Below are positions 27,846 to 41,847 of a stretch of 64,000 bases of DNA, in pieces (positions within the stretch are counted from its first letter, which is position 1; the number at the start of each line of letters is the position of its first letter). This DNA is from Rhodovulum sp. 12E13 (GTDB taxonomy: Bacteria; Pseudomonadota; Alphaproteobacteria; Rhodobacterales; Rhodobacteraceae): positions 124,001-188,000 of the forward strand of contig NZ_QPLK01000007.1 in the NCBI RefSeq assembly GCF_003340565.1. Reading direction: 5' to 3'. The translations under genes were made by a program, and so were the position numbers. The notes beneath the pieces were generated by a model that was not told the DNA's origin, ran no database searches, and saw only the letters and a program-made list of their open reading frames with translations.

Positions 27846-27881
27846 CCCCCGGCCCGACGCCCTGCGCGACCGGGCCGGGGG
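27846..27881 (+). terminator. Terminator-like hairpin after metK
   Basis: Perfect 11-bp stem CCCCCGGCCCG / CGGGCCGGGGG with a 14-base loop, starting eight bases after the metK stop. No T-tract follows, so it may act as a Rho-assisted end or an RNA stabiliser. Confidence 0.45.
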
Positions 27882-28069
27882 CGCTCCCGCCTCCGCTCGG
27901 GCGGCTGCGCGCCCTCGCTCCGTTGGGCCCGGCCGCGCGCGGGGGCGCGCGCGGCTGCGGCGCTCCGTGCGACGCGGCCCGACAAGCGGGCAGGGTGGTG
28001 CGACATGGGGGCCGCCCGGGCGGATCGTGGGCGCCGGCTGCCCCGGCGTATCGTGCCGGGTCTGGCGGC

Positions 28070-28933
28070 TCAGCCCCTCGCCGGGGGCTTGCGGCGGCGG
28101 GGCGCCGGCCTGTCGGACGGCTTGCGTGGCGGGCGGGCCTTGTCGGTCGGCCGGGAGGGTCCGGCCGATTGCGCCTTTTCCGTCGCGCGGGGGCGAAAGT
28201 GCTCGTCGAGGCCGAGCTGGTCGCGCAGCACACGGGCGCGCACCTCTTCGACCGCGCCGGGGGCGAGCTTGCCCAGCTGGAACGGCCCGTAGCTGACGCG
28301 GATCAGGCGCGAGACGGGCATGCCAGCCGCCTCGAGCGCGCGGCGGATCTCGCGGTTCCTGCCCTCGCGCAGCGCCACCGTCAGCCAGGCGTTGGCCCCC
28401 TGCTGGCGGTCGAGGCTCACCTGCATCGGCTGGAACCGCTCTCCGTCGAGCACCAGCCCCTCGCGCAGGGGCGCGAGCCGCTCGTCGGTGGGCGTGCCGT
28501 GAACCCGCACGCGGTAGCGGCGCAGCCAGCCGGTCGACGGCAGCTCCATCCGCCGCTTGAGCGCGCCGTCGTTGGTGAGCAGCAGCAGCCCCTCGGAAGT
28601 GAGGTCGAGCCGGCCGACCGACAGGACCCGCGGCATCCCCTCGGGCAGCGCGTCGAACACGGTGCGGCGGCCCTTCTCGTCCCTCGCCGTGGTCACGAGG
28701 CCGGGCGGCTTGTGGTAGAGCCAGAGCCGCGGCGGCTCGGGTGCGGCGAGCGGCTGGCCGTCGACGGTGACGCGATCCTCGGGGGCGATGTCGAGCGCGG
28801 GGCTGTCGATGCGCTGGCCATTGACCGCGACGCGGCCCTCGCCGATCAGCCGCTCGGCCTCGCGGCGCGAGGCGCGGCCCGACCGGGCGATGACCTTGGC
28901 GATGCGCTCGCCCTTCTGGGGGATGTCCGACAT
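28070..28933 (-). CDS. rluB: Ribosomal large-subunit pseudouridine synthase (RluB/RsuA family)
   Basis: Isomerises a specific uridine in 23S rRNA; 287 residues. An N-terminal S4 RNA-binding domain (about residues 8-60: ERIAKVIARSGRASRREAER) precedes the catalytic domain with the active-site Asp in SVGRLDLTSEGLLLLTNDGA. ALREGRNREIRRALEAAGMP is the family C-terminal block. A basic, Pro-rich tail of about 45 residues (from FRPRATEK onward) is a likely disordered RNA-binding extension. The ATG at 28933 begins at the S4 domain. RluB versus RluE/RsuA cannot be settled by eye. It is divergent from tadA. Confidence 0.9.
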   Translation of the reverse strand: MSDIPQKGERIAKVIARSGRASRREAERLIGEGRVAVNGQRIDSPALDIAPEDRVTVDGQPLAAPEPPRLWLYHKPPGLVTTARDEKGRRTVFDALPEGMPRVLSVGRLDLTSEGLLLLTNDGALKRRMELPSTGWLRRYRVRVHGTPTDERLAPLREGLVLDGERFQPMQVSLDRQQGANAWLTVALREGRNREIRRALEAAGMPVSRLIRVSYGPFQLGKLAPGAVEEVRARVLRDQLGLDEHFRPRATEKAQSAGPSRPTDKARPPRKPSDRPAPRRRKPPARG

Positions 28934-28997
28934 GGGGCGCCCATACCGGGGCGGCGCAGGCTTGCCAAGCGGCGCGGGCCGCGCCATGGCCGGGGCC

Positions 28998-29447
28998 ATG
29001 CGGTTTGCGGGGCACATGGCGGCGGCGCTGGGCGAGGCGCGGGCGGCAGCGGCGCGGGGCGAGGTGCCGGTGGGCGCCGTCGTGGTCTCGCCCGGCGGCG
29101 CGGTGGTGGCCCGCGCCGGCAACCGCACGCGCGAACTGGCCGACCCCTCGGCCCATGCCGAGATGCTGGCGCTTCGCGCCGCCTGCGCCGCGCTGCGATC
29201 CGAGCGGCTGCCGGGCCACGCGCTCTACGTCACCCTGGAGCCCTGCGCGATGTGCGCGGGCGCCATCGCGGCGGCACGGATCGCCCGGCTGATCTATGGC
29301 GCGGCCGATCCCAAGTCAGGCGGGGTGGCGCATGGGGCGCGCGTCTTCACCCATCCGCAGGCCCATCACTCTCCGGAAGTGATCGACGGCGTGGGCGAGG
29401 CCGAGGCGGAACGGCTGCTCAAGACGTTCTTCGCCGCCCGGCGTTGA
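28998..29447 (+). CDS. tadA: tRNA-specific adenosine deaminase TadA
   Basis: Deaminates A34 to inosine in tRNA-Arg(ACG); essential zinc enzyme of 149 residues. The zinc site is complete: HAEMLAL supplies the His and catalytic Glu, and LEPCAMCAGAIAAARI supplies the two cysteines. The C-terminal AERLLKTFFAARR is the tRNA-contact helix. The chosen ATG (28998, MRFAGHM) gives the common length; an ATG four codons earlier (28986) is possible. It is divergent from the pseudouridine synthase gene with about 65 bases between starts, so promoters overlap closely. Confidence 0.95.
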   Translation: MRFAGHMAAALGEARAAAARGEVPVGAVVVSPGGAVVARAGNRTRELADPSAHAEMLALRAACAALRSERLPGHALYVTLEPCAMCAGAIAAARIARLIYGAADPKSGGVAHGARVFTHPQAHHSPEVIDGVGEAEAERLLKTFFAARR

Positions 29448-29457
29448 GCGAAGGCGC

Positions 29458-30458
29458 TCAGGGAATCACGGCACGCACCTCAGCCGTGTCGAGCGGGGCG
29501 CCATCGCGGATCACCGTGGCGCGTGCCGTCCAGTTGCCCTCGGGCAGACCCCCCTCGGGGGCGCGGCGGCCGAACGCGCGGAACAGGAAGGGCTGGGCGC
29601 GCTCGATCGTCACCTCGTGGCGTGCGAAGGGGCCGGCGGGGCCGGCGATCTCGAAGGTGACCACGTCGCCCGCCTGCCCGTTGGCGAGGAAGGCCCAGGC
29701 CACGATCGCGGGGGCGCCCGGTCCGAGCCCGTCTTCCGGCAGGCCGGCCTTGACCGCGTCGTATTCCGGCACGGACTCGGCGAGGCCGGCGTCGATCACG
29801 CCGCCCGGATCGTAGGCGATCGGATCAGCCCAGAGCGGCTGCTCCGCCCCGCCGCAGGATGCGTCGGCGGCGGGGCGGAACGGGTCGACCACGCGGCCCT
29901 TGTGGCGAACCGAGAGATGAAGGTGCGGAAAGCTCGCGAGCCCGGACATGCCCACCAGGCCGACCACGGTGCCGGCGCCGACCTGGTCGCCCGGGCGGAC
30001 GGCGACGGAGCCCTGCCGGAGGTGGCAATACTGTGTCTCCCAGCCGCCGCCGTGGCTGATGACAAGGCCGTTGCCGCAATCCCGCCCGGTCACGTCGGGG
30101 GCGCCCTCGGTGCCCTGGCGGATGTCGGCCATCCCGTCACGCACGCGTAGCACGGTGCCGGGCGCGGCAGCGGTCACGGCGACGCCCGCGCGCATCGCCG
30201 CTTCGGTGGGCAGGGCGATGTCGGTGCCCTTGTGGCCATCGTTGGCGAGTGCGCCGCAGGCGAAGTCGCGCACGCCCGGCCCGGGGTCGCGGTCGACGTA
30301 TTGCTGGATGTAGCAGTCGCGCCCCAGAGTGCACTCGACGGGCAGCGCGAACCGGGGCTGCTGCTGCGCCGCCGCCGTGGCGGCGACGCCCGCAGACAGA
30401 GCCGCGACAGTAACGAAAAAGGGCGCCCGAAGGCGCCCTGATCCGATGTGGGCCGGTC

Positions 30459-30462
<4 letters not shown>
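29458..30462 (-). CDS. M23 (LytM-type) peptidase, secreted
   Basis: Predicted periplasmic zinc metallopeptidase acting on peptidoglycan peptide bridges or as a LytM-domain regulator; 334 residues. A signal peptide (FFVTVAALSAGVAATAAAQ, ending near residue 33) is followed by a Cys pair (CTLGRDC) and the LytM domain. Metal ligands are in GHKGTDIAL (H and D) and FPHLHLSVRH (H-x-H). A C-terminal beta-rich region (about 235-334) is of unknown function. The ATG overlaps the clpA stop (ATGA). An intrinsic-terminator-like hairpin lies over codons 8-16, which is unusual for a downstream operon gene. Confidence 0.88.
30416..30439 (-). terminator. Intrinsic terminator of clpA inside the start of the M23 gene
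   Basis: On the minus strand the sequence AGGGCGCC-TTCG-GGCGCCCT is followed by TTTTC: an 8-bp GC stem with a stable TTCG tetraloop and a T-run, a textbook Rho-independent terminator. It begins about 20 bases after the clpA stop and lies within codons 8-16 of the coupled M23 reading frame, so it must reduce or regulate read-through into that gene. Confidence 0.75.
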
Positions 30463-32792
<2,330 letters not shown>

Positions 32793-33051
32793 GTGACCTG
32801 TTCCTTTCCTGTCGGGCCGCGACGGGGCGCGCGGGGCGCGCGAGACCGCAACGACCGTGGCCTCATGAGATTAAAGTTTGGTTGGGCGAGCGGCGGCTTC
32901 AAGTCTTTTCTTGCGCGATCCGCCGTATCCTTCGGCGCATGCTCAAATTGTGATCCGCTCGTGCACCGCGTCGACGGGCGGAGAGCACAGATGGGAGCGC
33001 CCGCTCGCGCGCGCAAGTCCGCCGCCCGCGGGAGCGCCCCGGCGGCGGCCG

Positions 33052-33837
33052 TCAAAACGCGTCCTTTCGGCGGCGGATCTCGGCGAAGACCTCGGCGTCT
33101 TCCGCCCCGGCCATGCCGAGCTTTTCCTTCATGTCGGGCTCGCGCGCGCGCAGGAAGGGGTTTGCGGCGAGTTCCTCGGCGAGCTGCGAGGGCACGGTGG
33201 GCTGCCCGGCCGCGCGCCGCGCCTTCACCGCGTGGATGCGCGCCTCGAGCGCGGGGTTGCCGGCATCCACGGTCTCGGCGAAGCGGCAGTTGGCCTCGGT
33301 ATACTCGTGCCCCGAGCAGACGATCGTCTCCGGGGGCAGGGCCGCGAGGCCGCAGAGCGTGTGCCACATGGTCTCCGCGTCGCCCTCGAAGAGACGCCCG
33401 CAGCCCATCGCCATCAGGCTGTCGCCGGTGAACACCGCGTGCGCGTTGGGCAGGTGGTAGGCAACGTGGCCCATGGTGTGGCCCGACGCCTCCATGACGT
33501 GCACCGCGTGCCCGAAGAGCGTGAAGGTGTCGCCCGGCTCCACGGCCTCGTCGAGGGCGGGCAGCCGGTGGGCGTCGCGGCGTGCCCCGATCACCCGGAC
33601 GCCATCCGCGCGCAGCGCCTCCACGCCTGCGACATGGTCGCCGTGGTGGTGGGTGATGAGAATGTCGGTCAGCCTCCGGCCGCGGCGCTCCAGCTCGGCG
33701 GCGATGGGGTTCGCCTCGGGTGCGTCGACCAGGGCCGCGCCCGTGCCCTCGGGGTCGAGGACGAGAAAGGCGTAATTGTCGGTCCGGCAGGGGATGGTCA
33801 CGATCTCGGGGGCACGGTTGGCAGGCGCTTCGGTCAT
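33052..33837 (-). CDS. gloB: Hydroxyacylglutathione hydrolase (glyoxalase II)
   Basis: Hydrolyses S-lactoylglutathione in methylglyoxal detoxification; metallo-beta-lactamase fold, 261 residues. The binuclear metal motif [10 protein letters not shown] is present, with further ligands in [13 protein letters not shown] and [13 protein letters not shown]. The C-terminal HAIHD-like helical region ([19 protein letters not shown]) is the glyoxalase II substrate domain. The ATG at 33837 fits the family N-terminus. It is divergent from the methyltransferase gene, a pairing commonly seen in alphaproteobacteria. Confidence 0.95.
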   Translation of the reverse strand: MTEAPANRAPEIVTIPCRTDNYAFLVLDPEGTGAALVDAPEANPIAAELERRGRRLTDILITHHHGDHVAGVEALRADGVRVIGARRDAHRLPALDEAVEPGDTFTLFGHAVHVMEASGHTMGHVAYHLPNAHAVFTGDSLMAMGCGRLFEGDAETMWHTLCGLAALPPETIVCSGHEYTEANCRFAETVDAGNPALEARIHAVKARRAAGQPTVPSQLAEELAANPFLRAREPDMKEKLGMAGAEDAEVFAEIRRRKDAF

Positions 33838-33993
33838 CTTGTCTCCTCCTCGTCCGTAGGGCGCCACTCGGTCGGCAGACAGCGCGGCGTGCCCCTCATG
33901 CACCTGATCCGGTCCGTTCCGCTGGGGGCGTTCCGTCAACGCCGTCGACGGCATATGTTCACCGAGGGTGGCCCGAAGCGAAGGCGCGGCGCA

Positions 33994-34761
33994 ATGCATC
34001 TCGACGTGCTCGACCTCAGAGACTTCTATTACCGGACCCGGATCGGGCGGGTCGCGCAGCGCGCCGTGCGCGACCGGGTCGAGGCGTTCTGGACGCCGGG
34101 CGAGGTGCGCGGGCAGAACGTGGTCGGCTTCGGCTTCGCGGTCCCGCTTCTGCGGCCCTACCTGCAGACGGCGCGGCGGGTGATCGCCCTCATGCCCGCC
34201 CAGCAGGGGGTGATGCCGTGGCCTGCGGGCGCGCCGAACGTCTCTGTCCTCTGCGAGGAGACGCTCTGGCCCGTCGACACCGGCTTCGTCGACAAGCTGA
34301 TCGTGCTGCACGGGCTGGAGACCTGCGAGAACCCGCACGCCCTGCTCGAGGAGGCCTCGCGCGTTCTCGGCCCCGGGGGGCGGGCGCTGTTCGTGGTGCC
34401 CAACCGCTCGGGCCTGTGGGCGCGGCGCGACGCGACGCCCTTCGGATTCGGCCGCCCCTATTCGCTCGGCCAGCTCGAGGCCCAGCTCAAGCGGCACGCC
34501 TTCGTGCCCGAGCGGCACATGGCGGCCCTGTTCTCGCCGCCCTCCGAAAGCCGCTTCTGGCTCAGGAGCGCGGGCTGGGTGGAAAAGGCCGGGCGGCGCG
34601 TGTCGAACTCGCTCGCCGGCGGGGTCTTTCTCGTCGAGGCATGCAAGGAGGGGCGGCGGCCCGGCGGCGCCTCGGTGAAGGACGAGGTGCGCTCGCCTCT
34701 GAGAATCCTCGACGGCGTGACCGCGCCCGCGCCCAAGCCCGCCCGCGTGCACCCGGGATGA
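33994..34761 (+). CDS. SAM-dependent methyltransferase-like protein
   Basis: A 255-residue protein of the class-I methyltransferase superfamily. It starts [20 protein letters not shown] and the core has [20 protein letters not shown] in place of a classical GxGxG loop, [20 protein letters not shown] (motif 2/3 region) and [20 protein letters not shown], a typical motif-post-III strand. The degenerate glycine loop leaves activity uncertain. The gene is divergent from gloB; this pairing is frequent in Rhodobacterales and Rhizobiales but no substrate is known. Confidence 0.8.
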   Translation: MHLDVLDLRDFYYRTRIGRVAQRAVRDRVEAFWTPGEVRGQNVVGFGFAVPLLRPYLQTARRVIALMPAQQGVMPWPAGAPNVSVLCEETLWPVDTGFVDKLIVLHGLETCENPHALLEEASRVLGPGGRALFVVPNRSGLWARRDATPFGFGRPYSLGQLEAQLKRHAFVPERHMAALFSPPSESRFWLRSAGWVEKAGRRVSNSLAGGVFLVEACKEGRRPGGASVKDEVRSPLRILDGVTAPAPKPARVHPG

Positions 34762-35076
34762 CCGCGCCGCGCCGCGGCCGGCCGCCGGACGGTGCCGCGG
34801 CGCAGGCGGCTCGATTGCGCTAACGGGGCGGCCTGTGCCGACGCCCCGACGCTGGCACTGGCTTCAACCCTTTGAACCTGCTTTTAAAAATGGGCTTCCG
34901 CCGCGTCTCGCCGCACCCGCGAAAGAGCCAGCCTACGCAGTTGCAGCGCCCACATGGCTCTGCTAGACGCCTTCCCAATCCAAGGGGGCGCCCCTTTCGA
35001 GGGGGGCGAGACCTTGCGTGCCGTCCGCCCCTGGCCCGCCGGGGGCGGAGCGGGCCGACAGGACGAAGGGGTGGAC
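34762..35076. other. Leader region of the ATP synthase operon
   Basis: This 315-base stretch before atpH contains no gene I can support. It includes an AT-richer patch around 34873-34890 (TTGAACCTGCTTTTAAAAAT) that could be promoter-proximal, and a hairpin-capable GGGGGCGCCCC / GGGGGGCGAG stretch near 34984-35010. The final AAGGGG just before 35077 is the atpH ribosome site. Confidence 0.45.
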
Positions 35077-35637
35077 GTGTCAGAGACGGCTTCGATCTCA
35101 GCCAGCATTGCCGGGCGTTACGCCCAGGCCCTGTTCGACATCTGCAAGGAGGGCGGCGACCTCGAGGCGCTGGAGGCCGATGCCGACGCGCTTGCGGGGG
35201 CTCTCGATGCCTCCGACGAGTTGCGCGCCGTGATCGCCTCGCCCCGCGTCAGCCGTGACGAGATGGTGTCGATGGTGGGGGCGCTCGCCGGCGCCATGGG
35301 CCTGTCCAAGATGACCGCCAATACTCTGGGTCTCATGGCTGAGAAGCGGCGGCTTTTCACCCTGCCGCAATTCGTGTCGGGGCTGCACGCCATGATTGCG
35401 GCAGAGAAGGGCGAGGTCGAGGCGCAGGTCACCTCGGCCGTCGCGCTCTCCGACGAACAGAAGACCAAGATCGCGGACCTGCTCCGCGTGCGCTTCGGGC
35501 GCAACATCAAGCTGAACACGTCCGTCGACGAGGAACTGATCGGCGGCCTGATCGTGAAGGTGGGCTCGAAGATGATCGACACGTCGATCCGCACGCGGCT
35601 CGCCAACCTCCAGAACGCCATGAAAGAGGTCGGGTAA
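35077..35637 (+). CDS. atpH: F1F0 ATP synthase delta subunit
   Basis: Peripheral-stalk protein that links F1 alpha subunits to the b subunits; 186 residues, mostly helical. It begins [20 protein letters not shown], contains an N-terminal six-helix domain, and ends with the family signature [20 protein letters not shown]. The start is a GTG at 35077 with AAGGGG seven bases upstream; a GTG two codons earlier is in frame. It is first in atpHAGDC; the F0 genes are not here, as is usual in alphaproteobacteria. Its TAA overlaps the atpA ATG by one base. Confidence 0.95.
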   Translation: MSETASISASIAGRYAQALFDICKEGGDLEALEADADALAGALDASDELRAVIASPRVSRDEMVSMVGALAGAMGLSKMTANTLGLMAEKRRLFTLPQFVSGLHAMIAAEKGEVEAQVTSAVALSDEQKTKIADLLRVRFGRNIKLNTSVDEELIGGLIVKVGSKMIDTSIRTRLANLQNAMKEVG

Positions 35638-37175
35638 TGGCTCTGCAAGCTGCGGAAATCTCCGCGATCCTCAAGGACCAGATCAAGGGCTTCGGCGAAG
35701 AGGCCGAGGTCGCCGAAGTCGGCACCGTGCTGTCGGTCGGCGACGGTATCGCCCGCGTGCACGGCCTCGACAACGTGCAGGCCGGCGAGATGGTCGAGTT
35801 TCCCGGCGGTATCCGCGGCATGGCGCTGAACCTCGAGGAAGACAACGTCGGCATCGTGATCTTCGGCTCCGACCGGGACATCGGCGAGGGCGACACGGTC
35901 AAGCGCACCCAGTCGATCGTCGACGTGCCGGTGGGCGACGGCCTGCTGGGCCGGGTGGTCGACGCGCTCGGCATGCCGCTCGACGGCAAGGGCGAGATCA
36001 AGTCGGCCGAGCGCCGCGTGGCCGACGTCAAGGCGCCGGGCATCATCCCGCGCAAGTCGGTGCACGAGCCCATGGCGACGGGGCTGAAGGCCATCGACGC
36101 CATGATCCCGATCGGCCGCGGCCAGCGCGAGCTCATCATCGGCGACCGCCAGACCGGCAAGACCGCCGTGGCGCTCGACACGATCCTCAACCAGAAGAGC
36201 TACAACGACGCCGCCGGCGACGACGAGAGCAAGAAGCTCTACTGCATCTACGTCGCCGTCGGCCAGAAGCGGTCGACCGTCGCGCAGCTGGTGAAGAAGC
36301 TCGAGGAGACGGGCGCGATCGACTACACCACGGTCGTCGCCGCCACCGCCTCCGACCCGGCGCCGATGCAGTATCTCGCGCCCTACGCTGCCTGCGCCAT
36401 GGCCGAGTATTTCCGCGACAACGGCCGCCACGCGCTGATCGTCTACGACGACCTGTCGAAGCAGGCCGTGGCCTATCGCCAGATGTCGCTGCTGCTGCGC
36501 CGCCCGCCGGGCCGCGAGGCGTTCCCCGGCGACGTGTTCTATCTCCACTCCCGCCTGCTCGAGCGCGCGGCGAAGATGAACGACGACATGGGCGCCGGCT
36601 CGATGACCGCCCTGCCCATCGTCGAGACGCAGGCCGGCGACATCTCGGCCTTCATCCCGACCAACGTGATCTCGATCACCGATGGGCAGATCTTCCTCGA
36701 GACCGACCTGTTCTACCAGGGCATCCGCCCGGCGGTGAATACCGGCCTCTCGGTGAGCCGCGTGGGCTCGGCCGCGCAGACCGGCGCGATGAAGTCGGTC
36801 GCCGGGTCGATGAAGCTGGAGCTGGCGCAGTATCGCGAGATGGCGGCCTTTGCGCAGTTCGGCTCGGATCTCGACGCGGCCACCCAGCGCCTGCTCAACC
36901 GCGGCGCGCGCCTGACCGAGCTGCTCAAGCAGCCGCAGTATTCGCCGCTCACCAACGCCGAGATCGTGGCAGTGATCTTCGCCGGCACGCAGGGCTTTCT
37001 CGACAAGGTCGACGTGAGCGATGTCAGCCGCTTCGAGGAGGGGCTGCTGCGCCACCTGCGCACCAAGCATTCCGACGTGCTCGAGTGGATCACCAACGAG
37101 GATCCGAAGATCAAGGGCGACGCCGCCGACCGCCTGAAGGGCGTGATCGAGGAATTCGCCAAGAGCTTCGCCTGA
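35637..37175 (+). CDS. atpA: F1F0 ATP synthase alpha subunit
   Basis: Non-catalytic nucleotide-binding subunit of F1; 512 residues. The P-loop is [13 protein letters not shown], and [20 protein letters not shown] and [20 protein letters not shown] are strong family segments, the latter including the conserved SRLLER. N-terminal crown beta-barrel (about 25-95), nucleotide-binding core (95-380) and C-terminal helical domain are all complete. The start overlaps the atpH stop (TAATG). Confidence 0.98.
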   Translation: MALQAAEISAILKDQIKGFGEEAEVAEVGTVLSVGDGIARVHGLDNVQAGEMVEFPGGIRGMALNLEEDNVGIVIFGSDRDIGEGDTVKRTQSIVDVPVGDGLLGRVVDALGMPLDGKGEIKSAERRVADVKAPGIIPRKSVHEPMATGLKAIDAMIPIGRGQRELIIGDRQTGKTAVALDTILNQKSYNDAAGDDESKKLYCIYVAVGQKRSTVAQLVKKLEETGAIDYTTVVAATASDPAPMQYLAPYAACAMAEYFRDNGRHALIVYDDLSKQAVAYRQMSLLLRRPPGREAFPGDVFYLHSRLLERAAKMNDDMGAGSMTALPIVETQAGDISAFIPTNVISITDGQIFLETDLFYQGIRPAVNTGLSVSRVGSAAQTGAMKSVAGSMKLELAQYREMAAFAQFGSDLDAATQRLLNRGARLTELLKQPQYSPLTNAEIVAVIFAGTQGFLDKVDVSDVSRFEEGLLRHLRTKHSDVLEWITNEDPKIKGDAADRLKGVIEEFAKSFA

Positions 37176-37206
37176 GGGCGGGCCGATCTCTGGATAAGGG
37201 AGCGTC

Positions 37207-38091
37207 ATGCCCAGCCTTAAGGACCTCAAGAACCGGATCAACTCGGTCAAGTCGACCCGGAAGATCACCAAGGCGATGCAGATGGTCGCCGCCGCCAAGC
37301 TGCGCCGGGCGCAGGAGGCGGCGGAGGCCGCGCGCCCCTATGCCGAGCGGATGGAGACGGTCGTCGGCGGCCTCGCCCGCGCGGTGCAGGGCAGCGAAAG
37401 CGCGCCGAAGCTGCTTGCCGGCACCGGCAGCGACCAGCGCCACCTGCTGGTCGTCATGACCGCCGAGCGCGGCCTCTGCGGCGGCTTCAACACCTCGATC
37501 GTCAAGCTCGCGCGACAGCACGCCGAACGGCTCAAGGGCGAGGGCAAGAGCGTCCACATCATGACCGTCGGGCGCAAGGGGCGCGACCAGCTCAAGCGCT
37601 TCCAGCCCGACACGCTCGGCGACGACCATGTCGACCTCTCCGGCGTCAAGCGGCTGGGTTACGACGACGCGCTCGGCATCGCGCAGGGCATTCTCGGTCG
37701 CTTCGACGAGGGCGAATTCGACGTCGCCACGATCTTCTACGCGCGCTTCAAGTCGGTGATCGCGCAGGAGCCGACGGCACAGCAGGTCATTCCCGCCCAG
37801 TTCGACGAGTCCGAGGGCGAAGGCGAGGGCGCGCGCACGCTGACCGATTACGAGCCGTCGGAAGAGGCGGTGCTGGCCGACCTGCTGCCACGCTCGGTGG
37901 CCACTCAGATCTTCACCGCGCTGCTGGAGAACGCCGCGTCCGAGCAGGGCGCGCGGATGTCGGCCATGGACAACGCCACCCGCAATGCCGGCGAGATGAT
38001 CGACGACCTGACACTCGAATACAACCGCACGCGCCAGGCGGCGATCACGACCGAGCTCATCGAGATCATCTCGGGCGCAGAGGCGCTCTAG
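37207..38091 (+). CDS. atpG: F1F0 ATP synthase gamma subunit
   Basis: Central rotor shaft of F1; 294 residues. The N-terminal helix reads [20 protein letters not shown] and continues [16 protein letters not shown], the classic gamma signature. The long C-terminal helix holds [20 protein letters not shown]. The Rossmann-like middle domain contains [20 protein letters not shown]. It starts 31 bases after atpA. Length and both coiled-coil helices are intact. Confidence 0.98.
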   Translation: MPSLKDLKNRINSVKSTRKITKAMQMVAAAKLRRAQEAAEAARPYAERMETVVGGLARAVQGSESAPKLLAGTGSDQRHLLVVMTAERGLCGGFNTSIVKLARQHAERLKGEGKSVHIMTVGRKGRDQLKRFQPDTLGDDHVDLSGVKRLGYDDALGIAQGILGRFDEGEFDVATIFYARFKSVIAQEPTAQQVIPAQFDESEGEGEGARTLTDYEPSEEAVLADLLPRSVATQIFTALLENAASEQGARMSAMDNATRNAGEMIDDLTLEYNRTRQAAITTELIEIISGAEAL

Positions 38092-38179
38092 GGCGATACG
38101 GTCGGCCGGGCGGATGCGCCCGACGGACGCATGACAAGAATTCGGGCGGCGGCGCCCAAAGGGAACCGGAGACGAATGA

Positions 38180-39604
<1,425 letters not shown>

Positions 39605-39693
39605 TCGCGCCCTCCTCGGCCGGGAGCCCGGAACCTCGACCATGAGTCCGGGCCTCTGGCCGTTGGCGGCGCCATGCTCATCGGGAGCTGACG

Positions 39694-40092
39694 ATGGCTG
39701 ACACGATGCATTTCGACCTGGTCTCGCCCGAGCGGCGGCTCGACTCCTACGACGCGCGCGAGGTGCGCCTGCCCGGCGCCGAGGGCCAGCTGACCGCGAT
39801 GCCCGATCACGCACCGGTGATCACCACGCTGCGCCCCGGCCTCGTCGTGGTGACCGCCGCCGACGGGGCGGTCAAGAGCTACGCCGTGACCGGCGGCTTT
39901 GCCGAGATCACGCAGGATGGCACGGCGGTGCTCGCAGAGCGCGCCTATACCGCGAGCGCAGACAACAAGGCCGAGGTCGAGGCCCATCTCGAGGCCGCCC
40001 GCCGCAAGGCGGAGGAGGCACCGGAAGAGCACCGCGACGCCGCGCATCTCCTCGTCGACGATCTCGTGCAACTCATCGAGGACATGGTGTAA
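39694..40092 (+). CDS. atpC: F1F0 ATP synthase epsilon subunit
   Basis: Rotor subunit and intrinsic ATPase inhibitor; 132 residues. The N-terminal beta-sandwich includes MHFDLVSPERRLDSYDAREV and VRLPGAEGQLTAMPDHAPVI, with TGGFAEITQDGTAVLAERAY at its end; the C-terminal helices are AEVEAHLEAARRKAEEAPEE onward. It ends the atpHAGDC operon and is followed by a terminator-like hairpin. Confidence 0.97.
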   Translation: MADTMHFDLVSPERRLDSYDAREVRLPGAEGQLTAMPDHAPVITTLRPGLVVVTAADGAVKSYAVTGGFAEITQDGTAVLAERAYTASADNKAEVEAHLEAARRKAEEAPEEHRDAAHLLVDDLVQLIEDMV

Positions 40093-40094
40093 CG

Positions 40095-40114
40095 CACCTC
40101 CCCGCAGGGGGGTG
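40095..40114 (+). terminator. Terminator-like hairpin after atpC
   Basis: An 8-bp stem CACCTCCC / GGGGGGTG (one T-G pair) with a 4-base loop begins two bases after the atpC stop. No T-run follows. Its position suggests the end of the ATP synthase transcript. Confidence 0.5.
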
Positions 40115-40275
40115 ATCCGTCGATGGCCGCCGGTGCGTCGGTGCCGACGTAATCGCTCTCGCACGCGGCAACCGTCGCCCCGATCGTGCACGATCAATGC
40201 TGAGGGAGCGCGTTGTTGGCCTGTCTCCACGGCCGTGCCCCAATTCCGCCGTCTTTCGGCGGCAGGGAGCGCGTG

Positions 40276-40623
40276 ATGGAGCGGATCGACGGAAATGGCC
40301 TCGGCGTCGCGAAGGGCAGCCTCATGCTCTTTTCCGACTTCGAGACGGGGGGCGCCATGTGGACGGGCGACGGCCCCCGCCTCGTGCGCCGCACGGTGCG
40401 TTTCCTGCGCCCGTTCCGTGCGGCGCCAACCGTCTTCGTCACGCCCGAGATGTGGGATTACGACAGTTCGGCCAACATCCGGGGCGATTTGACCGCCGAG
40501 GATGTCTCTGGCGAGAGCGCCGACATCGTGTTCAAGGTGTGGGCCGACACGCGCATCGCCCGCCTGCGCGTGGCATGGATGGCCCTCGGCCCCCTGCCGC
40601 ACGACGACGACTGGGCACTCTGA
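40276..40623 (+). CDS. H-type lectin domain protein
   Basis: A 115-residue protein made almost entirely of one H-type lectin domain, the beta-sandwich fold of snail agglutinin and discoidin C-terminal domains, which binds N-acetylgalactosamine-type sugars. Typical blocks are GSLMLFSDFETGGAMWTGDG, the strand VRRTVRFLRPFRAAPTVFVT and the closing ARLRVAWMALGP. There is no signal peptide, so location and ligand are unclear. The ATG at 40276 has GGAG nearby. It is isolated between atpC and convergent prs. Confidence 0.8.
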   Translation: MERIDGNGLGVAKGSLMLFSDFETGGAMWTGDGPRLVRRTVRFLRPFRAAPTVFVTPEMWDYDSSANIRGDLTAEDVSGESADIVFKVWADTRIARLRVAWMALGPLPHDDDWAL

Positions 40624-40642
40624 CGCGCACCCCTGCGCAGGG

Positions 40643-41653
40643 TCAGTACATGCCCTCGTAGATCGTCGCCAGGGTCTCGTGGTCGAACAGCGACGAGACC
40701 GACGTGCCGTTCCAGATGTTCAGGATCGCCTGAGCGAAGATCGGCGCGGTCGGCACGATGCGGATGTTGGGCGCCGCCCTGACCGCCTCTGTCGGCTCGA
40801 TCGAGTCGGTGATGACGAGGCTCTTCATCACCGAGTTCGTGATGCGCTCGACCGCCGGGCCCGAGAGCACGCCGTGCGAGATGTAGGCATGCACCTCGAC
40901 CGCGCCCTGCTCCTGCAGCACCTCGGCCGCCTTGCACAGCGTGCCGGCGGTGTCGCAGATATCGTCGACGATCAGGCATATCTTGCCCTCGACGTCGCCG
41001 ATCACGGTCATGCCGGCCACCTCGCCGGCCTTCTCGCGCCGCTTGTCGACGATGGCGAGCTGCGCGCCGATGCGCTGCGCCAGCTCGCGCGCGCGGGCGA
41101 CGCCGCCCACGTCTGGCGAGACCACCACGATGTCGTCGAGCCGGCCCTTGAACTCGGCGCGCACGTCGAGGGCGAAGATCGGCGAGGCGTAGAGGTTGTC
41201 GACGGGGATATCGAAGAAGCCCTGGATCTGGGCGGCGTGCAGGTCCATCGTGAGCACCCGCTCGATACCCGCGGCGACCATCATGTTGGCGACCAGCTTG
41301 GCCGAGATGGGCGTGCGCGCCTTGGTCCGCCGGTCCTGCCGCGCGTAGCCGAAATAGGGGATCACGCCGGTGATCCGCGCGGCCGACGAGCGGCGCAGCG
41401 CGTCGGCCATGATCAGCAGCTCCATCAGGTTGTCGTTGGCGGGGTTCGACGTCGACTGGATGACGAACATGTCCTCGCCGCGGACGTTCTCGAACACCTC
41501 GACGAAGATCTCGGCGTCGTTGAAGCGCTCGACCCGCGCTTCCACGAGGCCGACCTGCATGCCGCGATGCATCGAGACGCGACGGGCGATGCCGTGGGCC
41601 AGCGTGAGGTTGGAGTTTCCGGCGATCAGCTTGGGCTGGGTGGGCGTTGGCAT
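40643..41653 (-). CDS. prs: Ribose-phosphate pyrophosphokinase (PRPP synthetase)
   Basis: Makes PRPP from ribose-5-phosphate and ATP for nucleotide, His and Trp synthesis; 336 residues. Family signatures are [20 protein letters not shown], the metal-binding [20 protein letters not shown], the flexible-loop region [20 protein letters not shown], and the PRPP loop [19 protein letters not shown]. The ATG at 41653 gives the family-standard N-terminus with [12 protein letters not shown]. It appears monocistronic, convergent with the lectin gene. Confidence 0.97.
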   Translation of the reverse strand: MPTPTQPKLIAGNSNLTLAHGIARRVSMHRGMQVGLVEARVERFNDAEIFVEVFENVRGEDMFVIQSTSNPANDNLMELLIMADALRRSSAARITGVIPYFGYARQDRRTKARTPISAKLVANMMVAAGIERVLTMDLHAAQIQGFFDIPVDNLYASPIFALDVRAEFKGRLDDIVVVSPDVGGVARARELAQRIGAQLAIVDKRREKAGEVAGMTVIGDVEGKICLIVDDICDTAGTLCKAAEVLQEQGAVEVHAYISHGVLSGPAVERITNSVMKSLVITDSIEPTEAVRAAPNIRIVPTAPIFAQAILNIWNGTSVSSLFDHETLATIYEGMY

Positions 41654-41847
41654 CGGGCGGTGTCCGGGGCAGCATGACAGGAACGTGACGCCCCGGGGCG
41701 TAGCCCAGCGCGCCGGGGATGGGAACCGTCAAGATGGCGCGGCGTGCCGGTCCTGCCGCGCCCGGGGCCTGCTTGACACCAGCGCCGGGCGCTGTCGCGA
41801 CACCCCGGCCGTTTCGCGGCGAGGGGCGCGGCCCGACCGGCCTGACC

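Noticed and set aside
32793-33051. Heat-shock (sigma-32) promoter before clpA
   Set aside because: A CTTGAA occurs on the clpA strand, but the spacing to any -10-like element does not fit the consensus.
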